Source: CAJXZP01 sp963974475
GTDB lineage: Bacteria > Bacteroidota > Bacteroidia > Flavobacteriales_G > Salibacteraceae
Length of the DNA: 64,000 nucleotides
Assembly (NCBI GenBank): GCA_963974475.1
Contig: CAXBCR010000009.1
Span: forward strand, 51,373 to 115,372
Direction of reading: 5' to 3'
Shown: one piece after another, positions 50,337 through 59,601 of the stretch
Position numbering within the stretch: position 1 is the stretch's first letter
Layout: each line of letters opens with the position of its first letter
Program-made: the position numbers and the translations under genes
Notes under the pieces: model-generated
The model's input: only the letters and a program-made list of their open reading frames with translations
Told to the model about the DNA's origin: nothing
The model's database searches: none

Positions 50337-52694
50337 ATGACATATAAAAACACACTTTTTGTTACGGTATTAGCCACGTTATTTACGTTGATGCCGCATT
50401 TCACCGTTACCGCCCAATCTACTGATTCCTCATTAGTTAAACCCAAAACTAAACCAACTATTGGGCTGGTTTTGAGTGGCGGTGGTGCATTGGGCATTGC
50501 CCATATAGGAGTACTAAAAGTATTAGAAGAGCGCGGCATAAAACCCGATTTCATTGTGGGCACTAGTATGGGAAGTGTGGTTGGTGGCTTATATGCTTTG
50601 GGATACACTGCTACCGAAATAGAAGAAATTGCTAATGGCATGAATTGGGAATCCATTCTTTCTAGCTCCATTCCATTGACCTATGTATCGTTTGAAGAAA
50701 AAGAAGATTACGACCGATATACGGTAATGTTTCCATTTAAACATGGAAAACCCACGCTACCTACCGGATTGATTGAAGGCCAACTACTTTTAGAAAAACT
50801 CACCGAATTGGGCTGGAGTGGCATAAACTTTCGCTCCTTTGATGACTTACCCATTCCATTTAGGTGCCTAGCTACCGATGTGAGTACTGGGAAAGTGGTT
50901 GTTTTTGACCATGGTTCCATTGCCATGGCAATGCGCGCTAGCATGTCTATCCCAACCATTTTTGCAGCTGTAAATATAGACTCTACCTTGATGGTAGATG
51001 GTGGAGCATTAAACAATTACCCGGTAGATGTGGCTATCAAAATGGGCGCAGATTACATTATTGGTTCCGATGTTTCTTCCGGTTTAAAACAAGCGTACGA
51101 AATTGATAACATGGTCGAAATTTTGTATCAGGTCGCCATGTATCCCTCATTATTGAAATTGAAAGACAACATAGCAAATACCGATGTGTATATTCATCCC
51201 AATGTATCTGAATTTACGGCCGCAGATTTTACTAAATCAGCTAAAATAATTACTACGGGAGAAATTGCTGCCAACGAACAATTAGACAAATTAGACAGCT
51301 TGTGTTCGAATATTGGATATGAAAAACAATCCATTACCAACCAAGTTACGCAATATCCTGACACCATTTTTGTGACCGATATAAATTACAACACAGAAGA
51401 CCCTTTACACATTAGCCAAGTCAACGAACATCTAGATTGTAGTGCCGGTACGGATTTAGAAATAAAGGCATACAAACACGATATTAGATTACTGTATGGC
51501 ACCTTGAAATACAAATCCATTTCGTATTGGGCAGCACCCGATACGACCAAGAAAAATGCCTACACCTTGGAAATTAATTTACACCGTAACCCATCTTCCG
51601 AATTTAAAATAGGGCTTCACTATGACAATGTGTTTTCCGTTGGAATTGCGACTAATTTCACGACACATGATTATTTGGTTTCCAATTCTCGTACAAAAAT
51701 AAAATTTGATATCTCACGAAATGTGAAGGCCGAATTCGAGTTTCTTAAATATTTCGGCAAAAAAAACCGACTTAATTTTGTGTTTGATTACCAGTTTTAT
51801 TCCCTACGTATGCCCATCTATAAATCGGGAGACCTAACCGAATTTACGCAAAGCAACACGCAGCAAATAGTAGCCAAATTTCAAACTAGCTACAATTTAA
51901 ATAATAAGCTGGGAATAGGATACTATTATTACCAAAATAATAATCAAAGCGTTTTGGGAAACGAAACCTTTAAAAACATAAAAATAAATAGCGCTTTCAA
52001 TATCTTATTTGCCGAATATCAGCTAAACACGCTCAACAAGAATTACCACCCTACTTGGGGTTCACGCATAAGTGTGCGTAGCGATTTAGTGTTTTCGACC
52101 TCCTATAAATCCAAGTTTCCAAGTGGCCAATCTACCCTCCAATTTATTGATGGAGCCGATACCATTTCAACTACCCAAGATGGGCTGAATACGATTCTCG
52201 ATAACAAATACACCCCTACTTCTATTTATGGAAATATTTTCGCATCCTACAAGCAGCTATTTAGAATTTCAAACAAAGTGAAATTTATCACTAATTTAAA
52301 CACCGCTTTAACGCTCACTAAATCCAGCAAGGATTACTTCTATCGGTTTTTTCATTCGGGTGGAAACGTGCACTTATTTTATTTTGATTATCAAATGTAC
52401 GGGCTCAATTATGCCGAAAGTAAGGCCAACAATTTAGCCATTGCCCGAGCCGATTTTATGTACACTCCCATGTCTAACCTATTTGTGTATGTAGGTGCCA
52501 ATTATGCCGTTTTTAAAGATGCAGGAGTAGGAAGAAACACGCCAAAAACAAGTTCTTTCAATGGCGATGAACTTTTTGGTTACGGGATAAATCTAGCGTA
52601 CAAAACCCCATTAGGTCCGGTAGAAGTTGGTGCTTCGCTAAACGACCAGGACAAAAGTGTTCGCTGGAATTTTCAAGTAGGATTTCAATTTTAA
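50337..52694 (+). CDS. Patatin-like phospholipase fused to an outer-membrane barrel (type Vd-like)
   Basis: A 785-residue secreted protein. After the signal peptide (~1-27) comes a patatin domain (~41-240) with oxyanion loop GGGALGIAHIG (48-58), nucleophile S77 in GTSMG and the DGG catalytic Asp (VDGGALNNYP, ~222). A POTRA-like segment (~340-430) and a C-terminal barrel of ~350 residues ending FQVGFQF follow. This is the PlpD/RssA-type patatin plus BamA-like barrel layout. It probably acts on phospholipids at or outside the outer membrane. The catalytic Ser-Asp dyad is intact. Confidence 0.9.
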   Translation: MTYKNTLFVTVLATLFTLMPHFTVTAQSTDSSLVKPKTKPTIGLVLSGGGALGIAHIGVLKVLEERGIKPDFIVGTSMGSVVGGLYALGYTATEIEEIANGMNWESILSSSIPLTYVSFEEKEDYDRYTVMFPFKHGKPTLPTGLIEGQLLLEKLTELGWSGINFRSFDDLPIPFRCLATDVSTGKVVVFDHGSIAMAMRASMSIPTIFAAVNIDSTLMVDGGALNNYPVDVAIKMGADYIIGSDVSSGLKQAYEIDNMVEILYQVAMYPSLLKLKDNIANTDVYIHPNVSEFTAADFTKSAKIITTGEIAANEQLDKLDSLCSNIGYEKQSITNQVTQYPDTIFVTDINYNTEDPLHISQVNEHLDCSAGTDLEIKAYKHDIRLLYGTLKYKSISYWAAPDTTKKNAYTLEINLHRNPSSEFKIGLHYDNVFSVGIATNFTTHDYLVSNSRTKIKFDISRNVKAEFEFLKYFGKKNRLNFVFDYQFYSLRMPIYKSGDLTEFTQSNTQQIVAKFQTSYNLNNKLGIGYYYYQNNNQSVLGNETFKNIKINSAFNILFAEYQLNTLNKNYHPTWGSRISVRSDLVFSTSYKSKFPSGQSTLQFIDGADTISTTQDGLNTILDNKYTPTSIYGNIFASYKQLFRISNKVKFITNLNTALTLTKSSKDYFYRFFHSGGNVHLFYFDYQMYGLNYAESKANNLAIARADFMYTPMSNLFVYVGANYAVFKDAGVGRNTPKTSSFNGDELFGYGINLAYKTPLGPVEVGASLNDQDKSVRWNFQVGFQF

Positions 52695-52699
52695 AATTG

Positions 52700-53317
52700 A
52701 TGAAATTAGGAAAATGGTACGGTAATGTGTTCGCTCGAATTTATGACCCGTTCATGCACACCTTAGAGGAAAAGATTTTTGCACATAAACGGCAACATTT
52801 CCTTCATTCGCTATCGGGTAGGGTGCTTGATGTGGGTTCAGGTACGGGAGCCAACTTTCCTCATTTTTCCAATTCTGCTTTGGTAACCGCTGTGGAGCCC
52901 AATCACAAAATGATGGAGTTCGCGAAGGCTAAACTGCCATTTAAGGCCGAAATAAATCTAGTGCTTGGTGGAATTGGCGCCCCTTCACTCTCCTTTCCAG
53001 AAAACCATTTTGATTTCATTGTTTCTACTTTAGTTTTATGCACCATTCCAAATCCGGAACAAGCATTGGAGCTTTTCAAAAAATGGCTGAAGCCGGGTGG
53101 TAAATTAATTCTTATTGAACACATTCGGTCGCATAACCACCTTACAGGACTCGCACAAGACTTGGTTAATCCGGCTTGGAAATTAGTAGCCGATGGGTGT
53201 AATTTGAATCGGAATACAGACAAAATGGTGCGCGAAGCAGGGTTTATTGTTGAAAATGAAAATTACTTTCACGTTGGATTTCGTTGGTTTGAAGGGGTGT
53301 ACGTTATTTCAAAATAA
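52700..53317 (+). CDS. Class I SAM-dependent methyltransferase
   Basis: A 205-residue methyltransferase with the AdoMet motif VLDVGSGTGANFPHF (~42-56), acidic VEPN (motif II), the FDFIVSTLVLCTIPN segment (motif IV, ~103) and LKPGGKLILIEHI (~130). The ATG at 52700, 5 nt after the patatin stop, is preferred over a TTG at 52697. It resembles UbiE/METTL7-type small-molecule or lipid methyltransferases; substrate unknown. Last gene of the acyltransferase-patatin-methyltransferase run. Confidence 0.88.
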   Translation: MKLGKWYGNVFARIYDPFMHTLEEKIFAHKRQHFLHSLSGRVLDVGSGTGANFPHFSNSALVTAVEPNHKMMEFAKAKLPFKAEINLVLGGIGAPSLSFPENHFDFIVSTLVLCTIPNPEQALELFKKWLKPGGKLILIEHIRSHNHLTGLAQDLVNPAWKLVADGCNLNRNTDKMVREAGFIVENENYFHVGFRWFEGVYVISK

Positions 53318-53322
53318 GAGAA

Positions 53323-54066
53323 TCAATATTCTTCCCATCCATCATATTTATGCTGTTTGATGAAGTAGGTATATTTATGCTTCACAAAGATGATAAAGTC
53401 GTATTGCGATGAATTCTTTAAAAACGAATCAGAAACATCCAAATATTCAACAAATTCATCAAACTGATCATCCGATAAATCGATGATATTATAATCCACA
53501 TATTTTTTAAACAGCTCCTTCAATAAGTCTCTTCGTTTGGCATCATTGATTAATTGCCTTGCCAATCGCGCTTGTTTCGCATGTCGATTATAGGTTTCAT
53601 ACAATGCCGTAATAGGGCTCGTTAGCGGATCTGCAACTCCGGTAAGTCGGTAATCTCCTTCTTGATAACCCAATTCTTCTATATCCTCATAAATCCTACG
53701 TAAATCTCTTGGAGCTAAAACAGTGACTTGTTTGAGGTAAAACTCAAGTTGCTTTAAATAAACATCCACAATAACGGTGTCGGTTGGTGCCGAATCGGCC
53801 ACACAAATCTTCACCGTAAAATACCCAATAGAGCCAATCAAAACGGTATCCTTTCGATTTACATGAATTCTATACGTACCATTTGCGTTCCCGAAATTTC
53901 CAGTTTGATGTTCCTGACTTACCACAAAAAGGGTCAATAAATCGGTAGTATTATTCATTCCATACACCTGTCCCATCACTACAACCTTTTCAGATTGTGC
54001 AGAAACATTGAGGTTACATAGTAGCATAATCCCCAATAGCACCGAAAAAAAACCATTTTTTAACAC
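53323..54066 (-). CDS. Secreted carboxypeptidase-like regulatory domain protein (GTG start)
   Basis: A 247-residue exported protein: signal peptide (~1-24, ending VSAQ), a beta-sandwich regulatory domain (~27-120: VVVMGQVYGMNNTTDLLTLFVVSQEHQTGNFGNANGTYRIHV...), then a helical C-terminus (~130-247). It starts with GTG at 54066, supported by the intact signal peptide and a -7 box four bases upstream, so the mRNA should be leaderless. No sorting domain. Function unknown. Confidence 0.75.
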   Translation of the reverse strand: MLKNGFFSVLLGIMLLCNLNVSAQSEKVVVMGQVYGMNNTTDLLTLFVVSQEHQTGNFGNANGTYRIHVNRKDTVLIGSIGYFTVKICVADSAPTDTVIVDVYLKQLEFYLKQVTVLAPRDLRRIYEDIEELGYQEGDYRLTGVADPLTSPITALYETYNRHAKQARLARQLINDAKRRDLLKELFKKYVDYNIIDLSDDQFDEFVEYLDVSDSFLKNSSQYDFIIFVKHKYTYFIKQHKYDGWEEY

Positions 54067-54070
54067 GCTT

Positions 54071-54078
54071 CAAATATA
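54071..54078 (-). promoter_or_regulatory. -7 box giving a leaderless GTG start
   Basis: TATATTTG on the minus strand, then AAGC and the GTG start at 54066. Confidence 0.5.
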
Positions 54079-54146
54079 ACTTTGTTCTATTCCTATTTCA
54101 TAAAAATAAAAAGAGATTAACATAGTTTACAGTTTGGCTATAATTG

Positions 54147-54154
54147 TAATTTTG
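54147..54154 (+). promoter_or_regulatory. -7 promoter box of the TPR-like membrane protein gene
   Basis: TAATTTTG, 24 nt before the ATG at 54179. It excludes an earlier in-frame TTG at 54134 as the start. Confidence 0.5.
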
Positions 54155-54178
54155 CGGATCTTAAAAAGGTATACAATT

Positions 54179-54697
54179 ATGTGGTTTTCATACATTACAA
54201 GAATCGTTTTATCCGTATTATTATTCGCACTTTCTGTCTTTGAATTTTGGGATGGTGAGATTGGTAACGGAATCTTTGTTTTACTCATCATGTTAGTTTC
54301 CATCATTACCATTTGGTTTAATGAGGTAATGCTAATGGTATTCCTTTCGGTACGTAAAGGAAACTTTGATAAGGCTGCCGCTCGTTTAGACTGGATTACC
54401 AAACCAGAATTGATGGTAGCAGGACAAGAAGCGTATTACTACCTAATGAGAGGAATGATTTTGATTCAAAAAAACCAAATGTCTAAATCTGAATCTTTCT
54501 TTAAAAAAGCATTAAATAAGGGTTTATACATGGATCATGATAAAGCCATGGCTAAATTAAATTTGGCAGCTATAGCAGGTGCTAAGAGACGAAAGCGGGA
54601 AGCTCTTAATTGGTTAGCACAAGCAAAGAAGGATGACACCAAGAAAATGCTTACGGAACAAATTAAGATGCTGAAGCAACAAATGGGTAAGATTTAA
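54179..54697 (+). CDS. Membrane protein with TPR-like C-terminus
   Basis: A 172-residue protein with two N-terminal transmembrane helices (~5-22 and ~27-47) and a helical C-terminal half (~60-150) with TPR-like pairs (AGQEAYYYLMRGMILIQKNQMSKSESFFKKALNKGL; MAKLNLAAIAGAKRRKREALNWLAQAKKD). The cytosolic repeat region is suited to protein-protein contacts. No specific family recognised. The gene has its own promoter and is followed by lysA after an 87-nt gap. Confidence 0.7.
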   Translation: MWFSYITRIVLSVLLFALSVFEFWDGEIGNGIFVLLIMLVSIITIWFNEVMLMVFLSVRKGNFDKAAARLDWITKPELMVAGQEAYYYLMRGMILIQKNQMSKSESFFKKALNKGLYMDHDKAMAKLNLAAIAGAKRRKREALNWLAQAKKDDTKKMLTEQIKMLKQQMGKI

Positions 54698-54784
54698 ATC
54701 TAAATCACCCCAATCATATTCCCCCAATTCATTTTATTCGATATCCCGTTTTACGGCATGTCTTCATTGTAAATAACAATCAAT

Positions 54785-56005
54785 ATGTTACAATCAAACG
54801 CAACCGATATACAAGGTATTTCGGTAGAATCACTTTGTGAAGAATTTGGGACTCCATTATACGTGTATGATGCACAAACCATTACAACTAAATTCAATCA
54901 ATTTAAAAATAGCTTTTCGGTAAACTCGCTCACCATCAACTATGCGGTTAAAGCTCTTTCTAATCCGAATGTGCTTAAAATATTCAAGGAACTTGGTGCT
55001 CATTTAGATACCGTTTCTATTCAAGAATTACGCTTGGGGTTACTTGCTGGATTTGAACCCAACGAAATCGTGTTTACCCCGAGTGGCGTGTCGCACGAAG
55101 AATTAGAAATAGCTATTTCACTAGGCGCCAATATAAATATAGACAACCTAACCACGCTCGAATATATAGGTCATAAATATCCTAATTTACCCGTGTGTAT
55201 TCGTTTCAATCCGCATGTGATGGCAGGCGGAAATGCGAAAATATCGGTGGGGCATATCGATTCCAAATTTGGCATTTCTATTCATCAAATTCCGTTGGTA
55301 AAACGAATTGTGGAGGCCCTAAAAATAAATGTGGAAGGAGTACACATGCATACCGGTTCGGATATATTGGATGTGGATGTATTTCTAAAAGCTGCCGATA
55401 TCCTATTTGATGTGGCAAATCAGTTTGATACCTTACGCTACATTGATTTTGGGTCGGGTTTTAAAGTGCAATACCAAGAAAGCGATCATGAAACCGATAT
55501 TGAAGAATTTGGACGAGAAATCAGTGAACGCTTTAATGCCTTTGAAGAAAAAACGGGTAGACCATTAACACTAATGTTTGAACCGGGGAAATTCATGGTT
55601 TCCGAATCGGGTTATTTCTTTGTGAAAACCAACCTCATTAAACAAACTACCAGCACCAATTTTGCTTCAGTAGATTCTGGTTTTAATCACCTCATTCGCC
55701 CGATGTTTTATGATGCGCATCACGAAATTTATAATGTATCCAACCCCAGCGGAAAACCACGTATTTATACGGTAGTAGGTTACATCTGTGAGTCGGATAC
55801 ATTTGGATACGACCGAAAAATATCGGAAATAAAAGAAGGCGACATTTTAGGATTCAAAAACGCAGGAGCCTACTGTTTTAGCATGGCTTCCAACTATAAT
55901 TCTAGATTCCGTCCCGCAGAGGTTATGATCATTAATGGCGAAGCCAAACTTATTCGCAAAAGAGAAACCCTAGATGATTTAATGACAAATGTAGTGGGTT
56001 TATAG
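54785..56005 (+). CDS. lysA: Diaminopimelate decarboxylase
   Basis: A 406-residue fold-type III PLP enzyme that converts meso-diaminopimelate to lysine, the last step of lysine biosynthesis. It has PLP lysine K56 (INYAVKALSNPNVL), HTGSDI (~193), EPGKFMV (~264), the active-site Cys in ICESDTFG (~334) and GAYCFSMASNYNSRFRPAEV near the C-terminus. The SxxYN segment confirms the decarboxylase over arginine/ornithine relatives. A terminator follows. Confidence 0.93.
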   Translation: MLQSNATDIQGISVESLCEEFGTPLYVYDAQTITTKFNQFKNSFSVNSLTINYAVKALSNPNVLKIFKELGAHLDTVSIQELRLGLLAGFEPNEIVFTPSGVSHEELEIAISLGANINIDNLTTLEYIGHKYPNLPVCIRFNPHVMAGGNAKISVGHIDSKFGISIHQIPLVKRIVEALKINVEGVHMHTGSDILDVDVFLKAADILFDVANQFDTLRYIDFGSGFKVQYQESDHETDIEEFGREISERFNAFEEKTGRPLTLMFEPGKFMVSESGYFFVKTNLIKQTTSTNFASVDSGFNHLIRPMFYDAHHEIYNVSNPSGKPRIYTVVGYICESDTFGYDRKISEIKEGDILGFKNAGAYCFSMASNYNSRFRPAEVMIINGEAKLIRKRETLDDLMTNVVGL

Positions 56006-56016
56006 ATTCTTAATTG

Positions 56017-56053
56017 AAGGAGGGATTCGCATTATAGCTCCCTCCTTTTTTTT
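56017..56053 (+). terminator. Intrinsic terminator of lysA
   Basis: A 9-bp stem (AAGGAGGGA / TCCCTCCTT) with a 13-nt loop runs into T6 beyond the stem. Confidence 0.85.
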
Positions 56054-56158
56054 CCTAAACATACACTTCACCCATTCTAATTAAACCTCTTTTGGTGGCC
56101 TTTATTTTAAAACTACCCACGCTTAATTTTATCATCCAAACTTCAAAAACTCACCCAC

Positions 56159-56194
56159 AAAAAAAAACCGCTCTCGAATGAACGAGAACGGTTT
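56159..56194 (-). terminator. Intrinsic terminator of dnaK
   Basis: On the minus strand the arms AAACCG-x-TCTCG and complement (one mismatch) are followed by a T9 run. It lies ~70 nt after the dnaK stop. Confidence 0.8.
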
Positions 56195-56261
56195 CTTAAT
56201 TTGTGTTTCAGATTATCAATTAACCCGGTGGTTTAACTCCGGAGCTAACATGATTTTCTAA

Positions 56262-58157
56262 TTACTTTACTTCTTCAAAGTCAACATCAGTTACCTCTGC
56301 ATCTTCTGCACCAGCATCAGCTCCTGGTTGAGGGCCTTCTTGTGGTTGTCCACCTTCAGCACCTTGTGCAGCAGCGTATAGTTCTTGCGAAGCCGCTTGA
56401 ACTTTTTCCATTGCAGTATCAATTAATGCTAAGTCAGCCGCAGCATGAGCCGCTTTTAGTTCAGCAACCGCATCTTGAATTGGTTTCTTTTTGTCTTCAG
56501 GAAGTTTATCACCTGCTTCAGTAATCATTTTCTCTGTTTGGAAAATCAATGAATCAGCTGCGTTCAACTTCTCTACTTTTTCTTTTTCTTTTGCATCTGC
56601 TTCCGCGTTAGCTTCTGCTTCTTGACGCATTTTTTCGATATCCGCTTCGCTCAATCCTGAAGAAGCTTCAATTCTAATAGATTGCTCTTTACCGGTTGCT
56701 TTATCTTTTGCAGTTACATGTAAGATACCATTGGCATCAATATCAAATGTTACTTCAATTTGAGGAACCCCACGTTGTGCTGGTGGAATTGAATCCAAGA
56801 TAAAGTTTCCAATTTTACGGTTTTGATTAGCCATTGGACGCTCACCTTGCAATACGTGAATATCAACAGATGGTTGATTATCCGCAGCAGTTGAGAAAGT
56901 CTCTGACTTTTTAGTTGGAATTGTTGTATTTGCATCAATCAACTTTGTCATTACACCACCCATGGTTTCAATACCTAAAGAAAGAGGAGTTACATCTAAA
57001 AGAAGTACATCTTTCACATCTCCAGAAAGTACACCACCTTGAATAGCTGCTCCTACTGCAACAACCTCATCTGGGTTTACACCTTTTGAAGGTTCTTTAC
57101 CGAAGAATGCTTTTACTGCATCCACAACTGCAGGAATACGAGTTGAACCACCTACCAAAATAACTTGGTCGATATCACTTTTACTCAAATCGGCCGATTT
57201 CATTGCAGAGATACATGGGTTGATAGATCTTTTGATCAAATCATCACATAATTGCTCAAACTTAGCTCTAGTTAATGAACGTACCAAGTGTTTTGGCACA
57301 CCGTCAACTGGCATGATGTATGGCAAGTTAATCTCGGTAGAATTACCTGAAGACAACTCGATTTTCGCTTTTTCAGCCGCTTCTTTCAAACGTTGTAAAG
57401 CCATTGGGTCTTTAGATAAATCCAAGTTTGCGTTTTCAGCTTTGAATTCAGCTACTAACCAATCAATAATTTTTTGGTCAAAATCATCTCCACCTAAGTG
57501 CGTATCACCATCGGTAGAAAGTACTTCAAATACTCCGTCACCTAATTCAAGAATAGACACATCATGTGTACCACCACCTAAATCAAATACCACAACTTTA
57601 ATGTCTTCGCCTTTTTTATCTAAACCATAAGCCAAAGAAGCCGCTGTTGGCTCATTGATAATACGTTTTACTTCTAAACCAGCAATTTGTCCTGCTTCTT
57701 TAGTAGCTTGACGTTGTGCATCGTTAAAATATGCTGGAACAGTAATTACTGCTTCAGTCACATCTTGACCTAAATAATCTTCAGCTGTTTTCTTCATTTT
57801 TTGAAGAATCATTGCAGAAATTTCTTGAGGAGTGTATAATTTACCATCAATATTCACACGTGGAGTATTGTTATCCCCTTTCACTACTTTGTACGGAGAG
57901 CGTGCAATTTCTTTCGCTACTTCGTCAAATGAGTTTCCCATAAATCTCTTGATAGAAGAGATTGTTTTGGTAGGATTGGTAATAGCTTGACGTTTTGCAG
58001 GATCACCTACTTTACGTTCGCCACCGTCAATAAATGCTACAATTGATGGTGTAGTTCTTTTTCCTTCGTTGTTTGGTATTACAACAGGTTCGCTACCTTC
58101 CATCACTGACACACAGCTGTTGGTAGTACCCAAATCGATTCCAATTATTTTACCCAT
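56262..58157 (-). CDS. dnaK: Molecular chaperone DnaK (Hsp70)
   Basis: A 631-residue Hsp70. The nucleotide-binding domain starts with KIIGIDLGTTNSCV and has the FDLGGGTHDVSIL and VILVGGSTRIPAV blocks. The linker (VKDVLLLDVTPLSLGIET, ~390) precedes the substrate-binding domain, and the helical lid ends in a Gly/Gln/Ala-rich segment and the C-terminal EEVK-type tail (VDFEEVK). No grpE or dnaJ gene is adjacent, and I found neither a CIRCE element nor a TAnnTTTG box upstream. Monocistronic. Confidence 0.97.
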   Translation of the reverse strand: MGKIIGIDLGTTNSCVSVMEGSEPVVIPNNEGKRTTPSIVAFIDGGERKVGDPAKRQAITNPTKTISSIKRFMGNSFDEVAKEIARSPYKVVKGDNNTPRVNIDGKLYTPQEISAMILQKMKKTAEDYLGQDVTEAVITVPAYFNDAQRQATKEAGQIAGLEVKRIINEPTAASLAYGLDKKGEDIKVVVFDLGGGTHDVSILELGDGVFEVLSTDGDTHLGGDDFDQKIIDWLVAEFKAENANLDLSKDPMALQRLKEAAEKAKIELSSGNSTEINLPYIMPVDGVPKHLVRSLTRAKFEQLCDDLIKRSINPCISAMKSADLSKSDIDQVILVGGSTRIPAVVDAVKAFFGKEPSKGVNPDEVVAVGAAIQGGVLSGDVKDVLLLDVTPLSLGIETMGGVMTKLIDANTTIPTKKSETFSTAADNQPSVDIHVLQGERPMANQNRKIGNFILDSIPPAQRGVPQIEVTFDIDANGILHVTAKDKATGKEQSIRIEASSGLSEADIEKMRQEAEANAEADAKEKEKVEKLNAADSLIFQTEKMITEAGDKLPEDKKKPIQDAVAELKAAHAAADLALIDTAMEKVQAASQELYAAAQGAEGGQPQEGPQPGADAGAEDAEVTDVDFEEVK

Positions 58158-58253
58158 ATCTTCAAGTTTTAACTTTCGTTTTTGTTATTTGATTTGCGCC
58201 TAGTCAATTGCTGTGCCATTAGAAACTTCATTAAAATCAACGCAATATTGACA

Positions 58254-58287
58254 TAAAAAAATGCCAACTCGATTAAAAGTTGGCATT
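58254..58287 (-). terminator. Intrinsic terminator of the DUF4249 gene
   Basis: A perfect 10-bp stem (AATGCCAACT / AGTTGGCATT) with an 8-nt loop, followed on the minus strand by a T run. A second small hairpin (GACAC/GTGTC, ~58301-58316) lies between it and the stop. Confidence 0.8.
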
Positions 58288-58327
58288 CCAGTATGACAAT
58301 TCGACACTTTAACGTGTCATCATATTT

Positions 58328-59422
58328 TTAGAAACAGTAATTAGGGTCGGTACTATTTGAGTAGTTACAAAATCTTCTACCCGCCATAATCTCTCCATCT
58401 ACTAGGTAAACAATCGATTTTTTACTCATTAACGCTGTTTTGTTGTTAAATGAGCGACAAGAAAACAGGCCTACCCCATTGGTTACATTAGTATATTCTG
58501 GTTTTGTTTCCAACAAGCTGGTGGAAGGTGACGCTACTTCTAAATAAGTATTAAACTCATCCCCTCCGGTAACAAATCTAAAATTTAGTGGTTCGTCATC
58601 CGCAACTCTTTGTTTCAAATCACTTCCGTTTGGTACCACCGATGTATTTGCAGCAATAAACTCATAAAATGCCGTTGGATTCAAATCGGCTTTAATAATT
58701 TCAGCATCCGTATCCAATGTTGGAATATTGGTAGCCAAATAAGTTCCTACCTTATAGCTAATGGTATGATGAATTGGCGTTGCACCACTATAAAACTCAT
58801 CTTTCCAAGAAAAATCCAAGTATACATCAATCACTTTTGCATTGACTGGCATTTTCAATTCTAATCCAATTTTTTCAATGGGTCCGTTGCTACCCGCTAA
58901 TGACAAACCCAAAAAGTTAAGACCAAAAGGTTTGATTAGAATATCTCCATTTACACGAATCAACTCGGTGGTACTTTCTACAATGGGTGAGCCATCAAGC
59001 TTATCTACCATAACTGCATATTCTCTATGATTGTTAAGGTTAGCCGTAACTTCGTATATTTTTTGATTTGGGTAATAAAAATAACCCGAATCTTTATCGG
59101 TAATAGTTCTTTCGCTTAAAGTCCATTGGTTAGTGGTATCAAAATTCCCAAAACCATCGCCTAAAAGTTCGAATAATCTAGCTGAAATATTTTCGTATTC
59201 AGAAAGGGTGGGGTCTTTAGCTAAATTAGCCACCGCATCTGCTCCTTGAAAAACGCGATTAATTTTAAATTGATGAACAGTGTCATCCGAGTTTAGTAAT
59301 CCATAAATAACAGTGACATCATTTTGAGGGGCAAATATCTCCACCTCATTTTTACAAGATTGAAATCCGACCAATCCTACGACAGAAACCACAATTAGAG
59401 ATAATAATACGCTTATTTTCAT
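58328..59422 (-). CDS. DUF4249-type lipoprotein
   Basis: A 364-residue predicted lipoprotein with lipobox Cys23 (GFQSCKNE). The N-terminal Ig-like part (VTVIYGLLNSDDTVHQFKINRVFQG, ~37-62) and the later YEVTANLNNHREYAV segment fit the Bacteroidota DUF4249 family, whose members are often found beside TonB-dependent receptor genes. None is adjacent here. The C-terminus contains cysteines (CRSFN, RRFCNY, NYCF). A -7 box (TAGTTTTG, 59497-59504, minus) lies upstream. Confidence 0.78.
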   Translation of the reverse strand: MKISVLLSLIVVSVVGLVGFQSCKNEVEIFAPQNDVTVIYGLLNSDDTVHQFKINRVFQGADAVANLAKDPTLSEYENISARLFELLGDGFGNFDTTNQWTLSERTITDKDSGYFYYPNQKIYEVTANLNNHREYAVMVDKLDGSPIVESTTELIRVNGDILIKPFGLNFLGLSLAGSNGPIEKIGLELKMPVNAKVIDVYLDFSWKDEFYSGATPIHHTISYKVGTYLATNIPTLDTDAEIIKADLNPTAFYEFIAANTSVVPNGSDLKQRVADDEPLNFRFVTGGDEFNTYLEVASPSTSLLETKPEYTNVTNGVGLFSCRSFNNKTALMSKKSIVYLVDGEIMAGRRFCNYSNSTDPNYCF

Positions 59423-59483
59423 TTTTTTTGTTTGTAATTATGCATCAATTCCTTAAACCTGTATTCGTAGTCGATGGAATTTA

Positions 59484-59504
59484 TAATTTTGAAGCCCAAA
59501 ACTA
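59484..59504. promoter_or_regulatory. Divergent -7 boxes between the DUF4249 gene and panB
   Basis: TAATTTTG on the plus strand (59484-59491, for panB, ~110-nt leader) and TAGTTTTG on the minus strand (59497-59504, for the DUF4249 gene) lie 5 bp apart, so the two promoters would share polymerase-binding space. Confidence 0.4.
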
Positions 59505-59601
59505 GGGTTTCATATTTTCGCCACGAATATACTATAATAATATAACGACACTAATTTAAAAAGGTGAGGCGAAATTGTAAATAAAATTAAATCTACAGCA
59601 C

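Noticed and set aside
58158..58327. CIRCE heat-shock operator upstream of dnaK
   Set aside because: No TTAGCACTC/GAGTGCTAA-like repeat was found in the interval.
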